This document shows, piece by piece, positions 23,711 through 33,036 of a stretch of 64,000 nt of DNA (position 1 is the stretch's first letter; each line of letters starts with the position of its first letter). This DNA comes from Deltaproteobacteria bacterium. Its GTDB lineage: Bacteria; Myxococcota_A; UBA9042; DTJE01. The position numbers and the translations under genes are program-made. Below the pieces are notes generated by a model that worked only from the letters and a program-made list of their open reading frames with translations, did no database searches and had not been told where the DNA came from. The stretch is from contig JAKPOP010000010.1 of NCBI GenBank assembly GCA_029547805.1, positions 616,452-680,451 of the forward strand, in the 5' to 3' direction.

Positions 23711-26089
23711 ATGATCACGCCCAGCGATCGGGGGGGGCCGTTGCAGGGGGTCCGGATCCTGGAGACGTCCCGGGGCATCGCCGCCCGGATTGCGACGATG
23801 GTCCTGGCGGATCAGGGAGCCGACGTGGTGCGGATCCCCCTGCGGGAGGACCACCCGGACCCGGTCATCGGGGCCTTGTTGGACCGGAACAAGACCGTGG
23901 CCCGCCTCACCGCCGACTCCGAGGAGGGCCGCCAGGCGTTCCGGGACCTGCTGCCCCACGCCGACGCCTGGGTCGAGGACCTGCTGCCCGGCGAGGGGAA
24001 GGACCTGGAGGAGGCCTCCCTCGGATCCCCCCAGTCCCTGGTCCGCCTGTCATTGCCGGCCTTCCGGGACGGCGACCCCCGGCAGGGACTCCCCCACCCC
24101 GAGGTGGCTGCCGCCGTGGCCGGATGCCTCTACGCGAGGCCCCTGGGGGCTCCCCGCTGGCATGACCTGCCGGTGACCCCGGTGGTCGGCGGCCTCTTCG
24201 GGGCGAACGGGCTCCTGGCGGCCCTGATCGCCCGGCTCCGGACCGGCCAGGGCCAGCGGGTCACCGTGCCCCTCCATCATGGGACCCTCTTCGCCCAGAT
24301 CCTGCAGGTCCTGATGGGGTCCGGTGTGCCCCGGGGCTTCCTGGCCCTCAAGATGGTCGCGACCCCCTTCATGCACTCCTGGCCCTGCCAGGACGGCCGC
24401 CATGTCTACCTGCACATCACGCTGCCGGCCCACAACGCCCGGATGATCTCGCTGCTGGAAGAGATCGGGCATCCCCAGGAGGCCCGGGACCTGCGGGCGG
24501 CACTGTCGGACGAGACCATGCGGGATCCGAGCCAGGTGAAGGACCTGGCCGAGGCGAAGGCCATCGAGGAGGTCCTCCGGCGCATCTTCCGGCTGCGACC
24601 GGCCCGGGAGTGGGAGGCCCTGCTGGGCCGAGAGCTGTGCTGCATCGAGGTCCGGACAGTGGACCAGTGGATGCGGGACTCCCGGGCGGCCGGGATGGAG
24701 GACGTCGTGTCGCTGGCCGACCCCGAACTGGGGGAGGTCGAGGCGCCGGGTCCCGGGTTCCGGTGCCGGGAGATGCCCCCCGGCGTGGCGCCCCGTCAGG
24801 TCACCGGCGACCTCCGGGCCACGGTGCGACGGTGGCGGGAGGCCCCGGGGATCGGGGCGCCCCTGGAGCCCGGAAGGCACCTGCGACACCCCCTGGAGGG
24901 GATCCGGGTGGCGGACCTGTCCCGGATCATCGCCGGGCCCACCGCCGGGCGCCTGCTGGCGGAGATGGGGGCCGAGGTCACCGCGATCCAGGGCCCCACG
25001 GACCTGGCCTGGGCCCTGTCCTTCCACCTGCTCTTCAACGTCGGCAAGCGGACCGTCACGATCGACTTCACGACCCCCGAGGGGAAGGCCCGCCTCCAGG
25101 CCCTGATCCGGCACCTGGACCCCCACGCCCTGATCCAGAACTACCGGAACCTGGAGGTCGCCCGGGACGTGGGAGTGGGGCCCGAGGACCTGGCCCGGTC
25201 CTTCCCGGGCATGGTCCAGACCCACCTGAATGCCTACGGGAACGAGGGGGACTGGCAGCACCGACCAGGGTTCGAGCAGGTGGTCCAGGCCGTCACCGGG
25301 ATCCAGATGACCTACGGCGGCGGCCAGCGGCCGCGACTGCTTCCGACCCCCGTGATCGACATCGGCACCGGCCTCGCCGGGGCCCTGGCGACCCAGGTGG
25401 GCCTCTGGCATCGCCTCCGGACCGGTCGGGGCTGCCGGGTCGAGACGCACCTCACCTGGACGGCCCTGCTGCTCCAGTATCCGCAGGTCGCCGCCGTGCA
25501 CCGGCAACGGCTCGCCGGGCAGGGGCGTCCCCTGGCGCCGGCCACGACTCCCGTGGCAACGATCGTCCGGGCCCTGGATGGCCCGATGGCCGTCGCCGGA
25601 ACCCCCGAGGACCTGGCGGCCTGGCTGGGGGTTCAGGGCCCCGGACAGGCGGCCCCCGAGGTCCTGCGGCGCCGGCTGGCACGGCAGGCCTGGACCCGCC
25701 CCGTGGCGGCGTGGCAACGGGACCTGGAGTCTCGGGGCATGGGGAACCGGGTGCTCTGCATCGCCGTGCCCCGGGTGAAGGGCCTGGTGCGGGACCTCTC
25801 CCGACAGGACCCCTCCCGGCCGCCTCCGGTGCGGTTGCGCCCCTACCCCGGCGTCGTCCGGCCCCTGGCCTTTGTGCGACTGCCGCTGGACTTCTCGGCC
25901 ACCCCGCTCCGAGAGGGGCTCCCGCCGCCCCGCCGCGGGCAGGACACCGCCGAGGTCCTCCGAGAGGCCGGTCTGGTCCCCGGCGCCGGGGACGGCGTGC
26001 TGCCCTACCCCGAGAATCGCCCGCTGCTGGCCTGGCTCTGGGAGGTCGCCCGCTGGGGGTGGTTTGCCTGGCGGTCCGGGTCCTTCTGA
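23711..26089 (+). CDS. Fused double family III CoA-transferase (CaiB/BaiF)
   Basis: The 792-residue protein contains two family III CoA-transferase units in one chain. The first starts at residue 6 (GVRILETSRGIAARIATMVL...ADVVRIPL) and the second near residue 396 (GIRVADLSRIIAGPTAGRLLAEMGAEVTAI). In the second unit the likely active-site carboxylate is Asp550 in PTPVIDIGTG. In the first unit the corresponding segment (RWHDLPVTPVVGGLFGANGL) keeps an Asp less obviously. Known members move CoA between carboxylic acids as interlocked dimers; a fusion would supply both halves of that dimer. AGGAGG precedes the ATG. Neighbours give no clue to the substrate. Confidence 0.85.
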   Translation: MITPSDRGGPLQGVRILETSRGIAARIATMVLADQGADVVRIPLREDHPDPVIGALLDRNKTVARLTADSEEGRQAFRDLLPHADAWVEDLLPGEGKDLEEASLGSPQSLVRLSLPAFRDGDPRQGLPHPEVAAAVAGCLYARPLGAPRWHDLPVTPVVGGLFGANGLLAALIARLRTGQGQRVTVPLHHGTLFAQILQVLMGSGVPRGFLALKMVATPFMHSWPCQDGRHVYLHITLPAHNARMISLLEEIGHPQEARDLRAALSDETMRDPSQVKDLAEAKAIEEVLRRIFRLRPAREWEALLGRELCCIEVRTVDQWMRDSRAAGMEDVVSLADPELGEVEAPGPGFRCREMPPGVAPRQVTGDLRATVRRWREAPGIGAPLEPGRHLRHPLEGIRVADLSRIIAGPTAGRLLAEMGAEVTAIQGPTDLAWALSFHLLFNVGKRTVTIDFTTPEGKARLQALIRHLDPHALIQNYRNLEVARDVGVGPEDLARSFPGMVQTHLNAYGNEGDWQHRPGFEQVVQAVTGIQMTYGGGQRPRLLPTPVIDIGTGLAGALATQVGLWHRLRTGRGCRVETHLTWTALLLQYPQVAAVHRQRLAGQGRPLAPATTPVATIVRALDGPMAVAGTPEDLAAWLGVQGPGQAAPEVLRRRLARQAWTRPVAAWQRDLESRGMGNRVLCIAVPRVKGLVRDLSRQDPSRPPPVRLRPYPGVVRPLAFVRLPLDFSATPLREGLPPPRRGQDTAEVLREAGLVPGAGDGVLPYPENRPLLAWLWEVARWGWFAWRSGSF

Positions 26090-26093
26090 CCGG

Positions 26094-26110
26094 CCGGGTC
26101 CATGACCCGG
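26094..26110. terminator. Hairpin between convergent genes
   Basis: CCGGGTC (26094-26100) and GACCCGG (26104-26110) pair perfectly around a three-base loop, in the 43-base gap between the convergent CoA-transferase and TPR genes. No T-tract follows on either strand. Confidence 0.4.
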
Positions 26111-26132
26111 GTCGCCGCCCCTCCTGCCCCGG

Positions 26133-26918
26133 TCAGCGGACCTTGCGCATCTGCCGGCGGGCCCACTGGCGGGCGTCGTCGGTCTCCCACTCGAGGTCCG
26201 GCGGGGCCCTGGCCTGGATCACCGCCTCGTAGTAACGCAGGGCGCACTCCCGGTCCCCGGTCTCCCGGCAGGCCTCGGCCAGTTCCAGGAGGGCCTCCGG
26301 GTCCCCGGGGGCCAGGTCCACCGCTTTCCGGGCGTATTCCAGCGCCTTCTCGTCGTCCCCCCAGGAGATGACCGAGGGAAGTTCCCGGTAGGCCATCGCC
26401 AGAAAGACATAGGCCTCGGGGCGCCGGGGGTCCATCGCGATGAGGTCCTCCAGTTGCCCCCGGACCGGCTTCACCGCCTGGAGGATCCGGGTGAAGGGCA
26501 GCGTGGCCCCGGCCTTGTAGCGGTTCATCAACTCCCAGTAGCGCCCGTCGTAGTCCCGATCCCGGAGGGCCTGGGCCCGCAGGGCGCACTCGATCCCCGC
26601 CCGGGCGATGCGGGCCCCGTCCTCCTTGTCGCCGGCCTGGATCCGCCGGTGAGCCAGGTGGAAGGACGTCCGGGCGCACCAGATCTGGACGGCGTGGTCC
26701 CCCGTCCGCAGGGCCGCCAGCCGCGCGAATCCCTCCCAGGCCTCCCGGTGGCGATCGGGGTTCGCCCGCTCCCGGTAGACCGCCAGCACCTGCTGGAACT
26801 CCGGGTCCCCTGGCGCCGGGAGGCCGTCGGCCAGCACCCCGATCGGGACCAGGACCGCCCACAGGCCCCAGGCCAGAGGCCACCGCGGCACGGAAAGGCG
26901 CACCGCCACACCGATCAT
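26133..26918 (-). CDS. Exported TPR-repeat protein
   Basis: The 261-residue protein begins with a Sec signal or membrane anchor (RWPLAWGLWAVLVPIGVLADG). Several helical repeats of the tetratricopeptide type follow, clearest in the last 100 residues (ALEYARKAVDLAPGDPEALLELAEACRETG and ALRYYEAVI). The gene is 31 bases downstream of the lipoprotein at 26950-28743 and probably in its operon, so it may scaffold that lipoprotein or its partners in the periplasm. No enzymatic motif is seen. Confidence 0.75.
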   Translation of the reverse strand: MIGVAVRLSVPRWPLAWGLWAVLVPIGVLADGLPAPGDPEFQQVLAVYRERANPDRHREAWEGFARLAALRTGDHAVQIWCARTSFHLAHRRIQAGDKEDGARIARAGIECALRAQALRDRDYDGRYWELMNRYKAGATLPFTRILQAVKPVRGQLEDLIAMDPRRPEAYVFLAMAYRELPSVISWGDDEKALEYARKAVDLAPGDPEALLELAEACRETGDRECALRYYEAVIQARAPPDLEWETDDARQWARRQMRKVR

Positions 26919-26949
26919 CCGATCCCTCCCGATGGGTCCAGGACCCGCC

Positions 26950-28743
26950 TCACCAGGAGGCGGGGTCCCGGAGCACCTCGCAATCGACGAAGGCGGCCCC
27001 GGCAGGGTTCTTCAGGGGGCTCGCACAGTACTCCAGCAGGACCCCCCAGGCCTCGATGGGAATCCCCTCGGGAGAGGCCCGGGGCCGGAGGGTCGCACCA
27101 GAGTAGGTCCCGTCGGGCTGGGCCCAGAGGTCCCAGTAGGGCCACGCCGTGAACTCCTCGACGGACTTCCGCCAGTACTGCTGCACATGGCGGGCCTCGG
27201 CCGCCGTCAGGGGCAGGCCCACCGAGGCGGCCTGGACCAGCAGCACCGCCATGTCCTGCCACCAGTCGGGATGGGAGGCCCCGGGCTCCTCGGGGCTCGG
27301 GTGCATGTAGGAGTCGATGCGATCCGCAAGGCCCTTCAGGGCCATCCAGGCGTCCTGCCACTGACCCCGGACCAGCGCCGTCCCGACCCCGGCCATGTGG
27401 TAGTCCCAGATGATCGGGTAGTTGTAGTAGTGGGCCGTGGAGGCAAAGAGGTCGTAGATGCTGCCGGTGCAGGTGCCGCACTCGTTGGTCCGACGCTCGC
27501 CATAGGCGATCATGTCGGCGGCCATCCGGGCGCAGCACTCGTTGGTGGGATCGACGTCCACGTAGCAGGAATAGGAACCCAGGTCCTGTTGCTCGCAGGG
27601 AATGCGCCAGGCATTGCCCTCCCGGTCCTTGGTCCGGATGAAGTAGTCCTCGTCCACGATGTCCCGGTGGAAGTGGACCATCGTGTCCAGCGTGTGGGCA
27701 CAGGCCTCCCGGGCCGGCCCCTCCGGCAGGTCCCGGGCGGCGTAGAAGAGGAAGGTCGTGGCCCGGGAGATCGCCCGGACGTCGTCCTTGCTCCGCATGT
27801 TGGTGACCCACATGGCGCCCCAGGTCGGGTTGTGGGGCCAGGGGAAGGTCTGGGCGTTCCAGCCCACCTCGACCTGCCGGGTGTCGTTGCCGAAGGCCAC
27901 GGCCTTCCGGCGCCCGTCGTCGCCCCAGAACTCCCCGTCCAGCACGAACTCGTGGTCGAAGGGAAAGACCGACCGGGCCATCAACCAGGGGGCCGGGTCG
28001 TTCTCGTCCCAGACGAACCCCTTGATCACGGCCTCCAGGCCCTTGCAGTACTGCTCCGCCAGCCGCAGCAGGGTCGGGTCCCCGGTCCAGAGGGCCCCGC
28101 CCACCACGGTGTTCAGCATCATCGACCCGGGGATCCACATGTTGTGCTCGCTGCCCATCTCCCGGAAGGTGACCCGGTCCCCCTCCTTGACGGCGATGAT
28201 GTCGTTGTACCAGGCCAGGAAGTCGTCCTTGCCGGTGCTGCGGTCCACCCCCATCGAGGTCCGGATCACCCACCGGAAGTAGCCGGTCTGCTTCCAGGCG
28301 GCAGCGACGGCCCGGGTGAAGTCCGTCACCTCCTCGGGACTCAGGGGGTCTCCCTCGGCGGGACGGGTGAAGGCGAAGGGCAGCGACTCCGGCGGCAGAG
28401 GCACGTCCGGCGGCACGTCCGGTCCACCGGGACCCAGGTCGCCCGATCCCGGGTCCGCGGGGACCGGATCAGCGCCCGGGTCCAACGCGACCTCCGGATT
28501 CGGGTCCGTGAGCCCCTCGTCCAGGGTCCCGCCGGGATCCCCAGGAATCTCCCCCGAGTCCTCCGGCAGGTCCCGGCCGACGACGACCTCCCCGGTCCCC
28601 TCGTCGGACACCCCCGGGTCCGGCGTGCCGACCTCCGGCACGTCCCCGGGACCCGAATCCCGGACCCCCAGGTCCCCGCTGCCCGAGGACCCGCAGGCGA
28701 TCCCCCATCCCAGCACCCACACGATCCACCAGGCCCTGCTCAT
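26950..28743 (-). CDS. Surface lipoprotein, paralogue of the one at 21750
   Basis: The 597-residue predicted lipoprotein (lipobox WGIAC, Cys17) has a tether of about 110 residues rich in Asp, Pro, Gly and Glu, then the same helical domain as the protein at 21750-23513. Shared landmarks include YF(R/T)WV-like aromatic helices, WNAQ-FPWPHNPTWGAMWVTN-RSKDDV, a Cys/Asp block (VDPTNECCARMAADM) and the C-terminal LLEYCASPLKNPAG. GGAGG lies about 8 bases before the ATG. The pair sits on either side of the CoA-transferase and TPR genes, so a duplication spread over about 5 kb is likely. Function is unknown; glycan binding or degradation is plausible. Confidence 0.74.
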   Translation of the reverse strand: MSRAWWIVWVLGWGIACGSSGSGDLGVRDSGPGDVPEVGTPDPGVSDEGTGEVVVGRDLPEDSGEIPGDPGGTLDEGLTDPNPEVALDPGADPVPADPGSGDLGPGGPDVPPDVPLPPESLPFAFTRPAEGDPLSPEEVTDFTRAVAAAWKQTGYFRWVIRTSMGVDRSTGKDDFLAWYNDIIAVKEGDRVTFREMGSEHNMWIPGSMMLNTVVGGALWTGDPTLLRLAEQYCKGLEAVIKGFVWDENDPAPWLMARSVFPFDHEFVLDGEFWGDDGRRKAVAFGNDTRQVEVGWNAQTFPWPHNPTWGAMWVTNMRSKDDVRAISRATTFLFYAARDLPEGPAREACAHTLDTMVHFHRDIVDEDYFIRTKDREGNAWRIPCEQQDLGSYSCYVDVDPTNECCARMAADMIAYGERRTNECGTCTGSIYDLFASTAHYYNYPIIWDYHMAGVGTALVRGQWQDAWMALKGLADRIDSYMHPSPEEPGASHPDWWQDMAVLLVQAASVGLPLTAAEARHVQQYWRKSVEEFTAWPYWDLWAQPDGTYSGATLRPRASPEGIPIEAWGVLLEYCASPLKNPAGAAFVDCEVLRDPASW

Positions 28744-28793
28744 GCATTCCCTCCTGTGACGCCGGCGCACCGACGCCCTGTCTCCCGTGCTCA

Positions 28794-28799
28794 AGCCTA
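28794..28799 (-). promoter_or_regulatory. Weak -10 candidate for the lipoprotein-TPR operon
   Basis: TAGGCT on the minus strand lies about 50 bases before the ATG at 28743. It differs from the commoner TAGAAT form at two positions and has no clear -35. Confidence 0.25.
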
Positions 28800-28849
28800 C
28801 GGGATTCCGGCCTTTCGAAACAACGGAGATCTGGCAGGGGACCCACCCT

Positions 28850-31800
28850 TCAGGGCCCCGCCACCCGGAAGAGCCGCACAGGCCGCTGTTCGGACAGCCG
28901 CACCGAGGGGATCACGAGGTCCTGGCCCAGGCGGTAGGGAATCCCCTCGGGATCCTGCCAGGTCCCGTCCCGGTGCTCCTGCACCGTGCCCACCGCCAGG
29001 TCCGGCGGCAGAGAGACCCGCACCGTCGTCACGACGTCCTCCAGCACCCAGTGGGGGTCCTCCTCGAACAGGCAGCGCAGGTCGTTCATCTCCTCCCTGG
29101 CCGTCACGTTGATCACCGGGACCACCAGCGACGCCGGGGTCCGGATGGCCTCGACGATCACCCCGTCCCGGTCCGCCCGGGCCCCGCCGGTCGGGTCCCC
29201 CAGCACCAGTTCGTCCCGGACCGCCCGGACCATCCGGTTCGCCTCGGCAATGGCCCGCCAGGACTCGGGACGCCGGTCGGCGCCCTTCATGCTGGTCTGG
29301 AAGTACATCAGCCCCTTGGTCCCGGCGGCGATGGGGGAGAGGGCCTGGACCCAGATCTCGGAGGGGCTCGGCTCCCGGACCGGGTCGGTCTTGCCCAGCA
29401 TGCCGTGGCTGTAGATCCAGGTGGGCCAGGGGGACTGGTTGGACCGCACTGCCCGGGCGAAGTCATAGGGGGCCCTCAGCGGCGGGAAGTGCCCGAAGTC
29501 CAGGATGTAGGGCGCGCAGGCCGAGATGTAGATGTCGAATCCCTGGATGTCGGTCACCCCGGCGAAGGCCCCGTTGTGCCGGTGCCGGGACCCGCCGACG
29601 TAGGTGGCCATCTCCGGCGTGGTCCGCCAGGCCCGCCGGGAGTACCGGGCCTTCTCCCAGGGCGCGCTGCCGACCTCGCTGTCCGGCTCGTCCCCGGTGA
29701 ACCACAGCAGGCGATCGGTCGAGAACCCGGTGATGTCGATGTCCTTCGACACCATCAGCCACTGGTCCGGCACGGCCTCGGCGGCGGCCAGGATGTCCTG
29801 GGCCGTCGCGCCGTTGCACCCCTCGTAGGACGCGTAGGTGGACTTCCACAGGAACGGGGTGTCGAACCCCGCCTCCCGGTGCCGCTGCCAGTTCGCCTCG
29901 TTGGCCCCGGGGAAGGGACAGTCGCTGGAGGAGGGCCAGGTGTGAATGCCGAAGTGCGGCACCAGCACCCGGCCCCCGGCCGTCGAGTGGCTCCCGTCGT
30001 CCCAGAAGGCCGTGACGGTCCAGGGGTCCCCCCGGCGGACCGCCTCGCAGAGAGGAACCTCCCACATCACCTCCTGGCCGGCCTCGACCTCGGGGTCCGG
30101 GATGCAGGCCGACCCGGTGACGTCCCGGCCATGGACCACCAGTCGTTCCAGGCGCCGGGCCGACGGCGACTCGTTGCGGAGGTGCACCAGGAGGCTGCGA
30201 TGGTCCCGGGAGGAGGTCACGTAGCGGATGGGCACCTCCGGGATCGTGGGAGAGAAGGCACCGTCCAGGGCGACCCCCTGGTCCGTGACGACCTCCACCG
30301 AAAAGGGCCCCGTCCCCTCCAACCAGGAATGGGAGGCATGGAAGGCGATCCAGAAGGGATCACCGGCCCGCAGTTCCGTGGGCCAGACGTGCAGCCAGTG
30401 CATCCACCCGTCCTCGGTCAGGGCCGTGACCTCCGACGAGGGGCCCCCCAGGTCGTCCCGGAGCAGCGACGAGACGTCCCGCCCGGCGATGCGCACCGCC
30501 TGGACCCGCCCCGAGGCCCCGGCCATTGCCGTCAGGTGCACCCGGCCGCCCAGGACCGGGTCCGGGATGCCTGCCTCCGGGTACTGCTCGTAGGGATAGA
30601 AGAAGTCCTTCCGGAGCGAGGCCCGGATCCCGGGGTCGAAGGCCGGGGCCTCGCAGGCCCCCTGCGGGGGACTGCACCGGACGAGGGCCTCCCGGGCCGC
30701 CGTCTCCGGGGGCGGCCCCGGATCGGAAATCGCCATGTCCGCCGCCATCCGGGCTGCGATCCCCGGGTCCCGGCCCAGCACGAAGACCCGGTAGGGTCGG
30801 TCGTTGTCCAGGGAGACCTGTGGCAGGACCAGGTCCCTCCCCTCGGAGAAGGCCCCGTCGGTCACCGGGCGCACCTGGCCGTCCTCCACCTCCCAGAGGG
30901 CCTCCACCGAGAAGTCCTCCGGGACCCGGACCCGGACGTCGACCACCACGGGCTGCAGGGACCAGTGGGGGTCGTCTTCGAAGAGGCACCGGACCAGGTC
31001 CAGGCCCTGGTCCACCTTGCCGTTGATCACCGGGACCACCAGGGCCTCCCGGGACCGGATGGCCTCGGTCCACACGTCGGGGTCCGTGGCCGAGGCCGCC
31101 CCGGTGGGATCCCCCTCCCGCAGGAACCTCCGGACCGCCCGGAAGACCCGGTTGACCTCCCCCATCGCCTCCCAGGTGGCCGGGACGGCCCGGGCCCGGC
31201 CCAGGTCCGTCTGGAAGTACATGAGGCCCTTGGCCCCGCAGGCCATCACCGACAGGGCCGAGACCTTCAGTTCCATCGGGTCGGGGTCCCGGGTGTCGTT
31301 CCACCCCGCCAGGCCCTGGGAGTAGAACCAGACCGGCCCAGGGGCCTGGTTCTCCCGGACCGCCCGGCAGTAGTCCAGGGGAGCCCGCAGCGGCGGGATC
31401 TGCCCCACCAGGATCGAGGGGGCGCAGGCGGCAAAGTAGATGTCGAAGCCCTGGACGTCGGCGATCCCGGCGTAGGCCCCGGTCATCCGGTGCCGGGCCC
31501 CCCCGATGCAGGTCGTCATCCGGGGCCGGCGGAGGAAGGACCGCTTCGCATCCTGGGAGACGCGCCAGGGCTTGTCCCGGCGGTTGCTGTCCACCTCGTC
31601 CCCCAGCAGCCGGGCCACCCGGGTGTCGTCGAGGTCCCCGATGTCGGCCCACTCGTCCAGCAGGGAATGCCAGCCCGGCAGGTGCTGGGACTTCGAGACG
31701 ACCTCCCGGGCCGTGGCGTACTGGCAGTGTTCCTGGGGAAAGGCACCCCGGAGGAACGGGGTGTCGAAGCCCTGGTCCCAGTGGGCCCGGAAGTTCTGGA

Positions 31801-32890
31801 AATCGGCCCCGGGGAAGGGGCAGTCGTCCGAGTTCACCCAGGCGTGAATCGGGAAGTGGGGCATCACGACCCGTCCGGCGCCGACGGCCGGGGGCCCTTC
31901 CTCGAACTCGGTGATCACGGTCCACGGGTCCCCGGGGGACAGGGCCTTGCAGAGGGGGACCGTCCAGAGGGCCGTCGCCCCCGGGGCAAGAACCGGATCG
32001 GGGATGCAGGCGGCCTCCGTGAGGTCGAGGCCGTTGACCCGGATCCTTCGGAGGGTCCGCGGCCCGGGAGCGTCGTTGCGCAGGTGCACCAGCAGCGTCC
32101 GATGGTCATCGGCGGTGGTGACGTAGGTCAACCGGACATCCCCGGGAGGGGCCAGGGGGACCAGGGCGTCCAGCGCCGTGCCCTGGTCGGTCCAGACCCG
32201 GACCCGAACCGAGGTCCCGGTGTCCAGGGCCGGGTCGTCCTGGTGCCAGGTGATCCAGAAGGGACTGCCGGCGGCCAGCGTCATCGGCCACACGTGCAGG
32301 AAGTGCCAGCCCCGATCCACCAGGGCCGTGACCGCCTCGGGGACCGAAGAGGAGGACTCGGCCGGCAGCGCCAGCGCCGTGACGTCCAGGTCCCCGACCT
32401 GGACTCCCGTGACAACCCCCGAGGTCCCGGCCACCGCCACCACCTGCACCCGACGCCCCTCGGCCGGGTCTGGCAGGTCGTCCTCCGGGTACTGGTCGTA
32501 GGGAAGGAAGAAGTCCCGTCGGACCGAACCCACGGGCTCGATGAGTGCGGCCTCGGCCTCGCAGGGATCCCTGGAGGCCTGGCAGGTCCGCAGGGCCGGC
32601 ATCCGCCAGTCCCCGGGCACCGGCCCCTCCTCGGTCCCCCCGTCGCCATCGGCCGGGACGTCCAGGACCCCGTCCTCGTCCACGCCCTCCTGAACGTCCC
32701 CCGCCTCGGACCCCGGGAGGTCCGCCGGCACCGGGTCCCGGGCGTCCATGGAGAGGTCCTCGGGAACGGTCGGGGCATCTCCCGTCCCCGGGTCCCCCGG
32801 GAGGTCGCCCGCCGATGTCCCGCCTCCCCCGCAGGCCCAGGCCAGGACCATCAGCGATGCCAGCACCTTCGTCCTCCCAGGGTCCCTCAT
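28850..32890 (-). CDS. Giant lipoprotein built of two tandem copies of one ~600-residue unit
   Basis: The 1346-residue predicted lipoprotein (lipobox LAWAC, Cys20) has an acidic tether, then two homologous halves at about residues 115-735 and 750-1340. Matching landmarks are RRDFFLPYDQYP and RKDFFYPYEQYP at the starts. Others are CPFPGADFQNF and CPFPGANEANW, GGARHRMTGAYAGIADVQGF and GGSRHRHNGAFAGVTDIQGF, and GLMYFQT in both. Each half seems to have a beta-sandwich followed by a TIM-barrel-like part (a glycosidase-type fold is possible, inferred from the GLMYFQT/EANRM layout). Acidic residues are conserved (GDE), but no family can be named. It is divergent from the HupE-like gene. Confidence 0.72.
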   Translation of the reverse strand: MRDPGRTKVLASLMVLAWACGGGGTSAGDLPGDPGTGDAPTVPEDLSMDARDPVPADLPGSEAGDVQEGVDEDGVLDVPADGDGGTEEGPVPGDWRMPALRTCQASRDPCEAEAALIEPVGSVRRDFFLPYDQYPEDDLPDPAEGRRVQVVAVAGTSGVVTGVQVGDLDVTALALPAESSSSVPEAVTALVDRGWHFLHVWPMTLAAGSPFWITWHQDDPALDTGTSVRVRVWTDQGTALDALVPLAPPGDVRLTYVTTADDHRTLLVHLRNDAPGPRTLRRIRVNGLDLTEAACIPDPVLAPGATALWTVPLCKALSPGDPWTVITEFEEGPPAVGAGRVVMPHFPIHAWVNSDDCPFPGADFQNFRAHWDQGFDTPFLRGAFPQEHCQYATAREVVSKSQHLPGWHSLLDEWADIGDLDDTRVARLLGDEVDSNRRDKPWRVSQDAKRSFLRRPRMTTCIGGARHRMTGAYAGIADVQGFDIYFAACAPSILVGQIPPLRAPLDYCRAVRENQAPGPVWFYSQGLAGWNDTRDPDPMELKVSALSVMACGAKGLMYFQTDLGRARAVPATWEAMGEVNRVFRAVRRFLREGDPTGAASATDPDVWTEAIRSREALVVPVINGKVDQGLDLVRCLFEDDPHWSLQPVVVDVRVRVPEDFSVEALWEVEDGQVRPVTDGAFSEGRDLVLPQVSLDNDRPYRVFVLGRDPGIAARMAADMAISDPGPPPETAAREALVRCSPPQGACEAPAFDPGIRASLRKDFFYPYEQYPEAGIPDPVLGGRVHLTAMAGASGRVQAVRIAGRDVSSLLRDDLGGPSSEVTALTEDGWMHWLHVWPTELRAGDPFWIAFHASHSWLEGTGPFSVEVVTDQGVALDGAFSPTIPEVPIRYVTSSRDHRSLLVHLRNESPSARRLERLVVHGRDVTGSACIPDPEVEAGQEVMWEVPLCEAVRRGDPWTVTAFWDDGSHSTAGGRVLVPHFGIHTWPSSSDCPFPGANEANWQRHREAGFDTPFLWKSTYASYEGCNGATAQDILAAAEAVPDQWLMVSKDIDITGFSTDRLLWFTGDEPDSEVGSAPWEKARYSRRAWRTTPEMATYVGGSRHRHNGAFAGVTDIQGFDIYISACAPYILDFGHFPPLRAPYDFARAVRSNQSPWPTWIYSHGMLGKTDPVREPSPSEIWVQALSPIAAGTKGLMYFQTSMKGADRRPESWRAIAEANRMVRAVRDELVLGDPTGGARADRDGVIVEAIRTPASLVVPVINVTAREEMNDLRCLFEEDPHWVLEDVVTTVRVSLPPDLAVGTVQEHRDGTWQDPEGIPYRLGQDLVIPSVRLSEQRPVRLFRVAGP

Positions 32891-32919
32891 GGCGCGTGCT
32901 CCCGGACGATGGACGGAAG

Positions 32920-32925
32920 ATGCTA
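32920..32925 (-). promoter_or_regulatory. -10 element of the duplicated lipoprotein gene
   Basis: TAGCAT on the minus strand, 29 bases upstream of the ATG at 32890, in a divergent spacer shared with the HupE-like gene. Confidence 0.4.
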
Positions 32926-33004
32926 TCGTGTAGCCTGTTCGCCGTCACCTGCAGGCCGCCGGACCCACAGGCACCCGGGGCAGGTCCTGGGGGAGGCCAT
33001 GCGC

Positions 33005-33010
33005 TAGAAT
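33005..33010 (+). promoter_or_regulatory. -10 element of the HupE-like gene
   Basis: TAGAAT preceded by GC, 26 bases upstream of the GTG at 33037, with CGGAGG between. It matches the other -10 elements listed here. Confidence 0.45.
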
Positions 33011-33036
33011 GCCCCGGTTCTTCCCGGAGGCGGGTC

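Noticed and set aside
28787..33007. A 1406-codon open frame on the plus strand
   Set aside because: It is antisense to the duplicated lipoprotein and most of the lipoprotein upstream of it. Its translation is His/Pro/Gly/Arg-rich low complexity, as expected when GC-rich codons leave few stops on the other strand.
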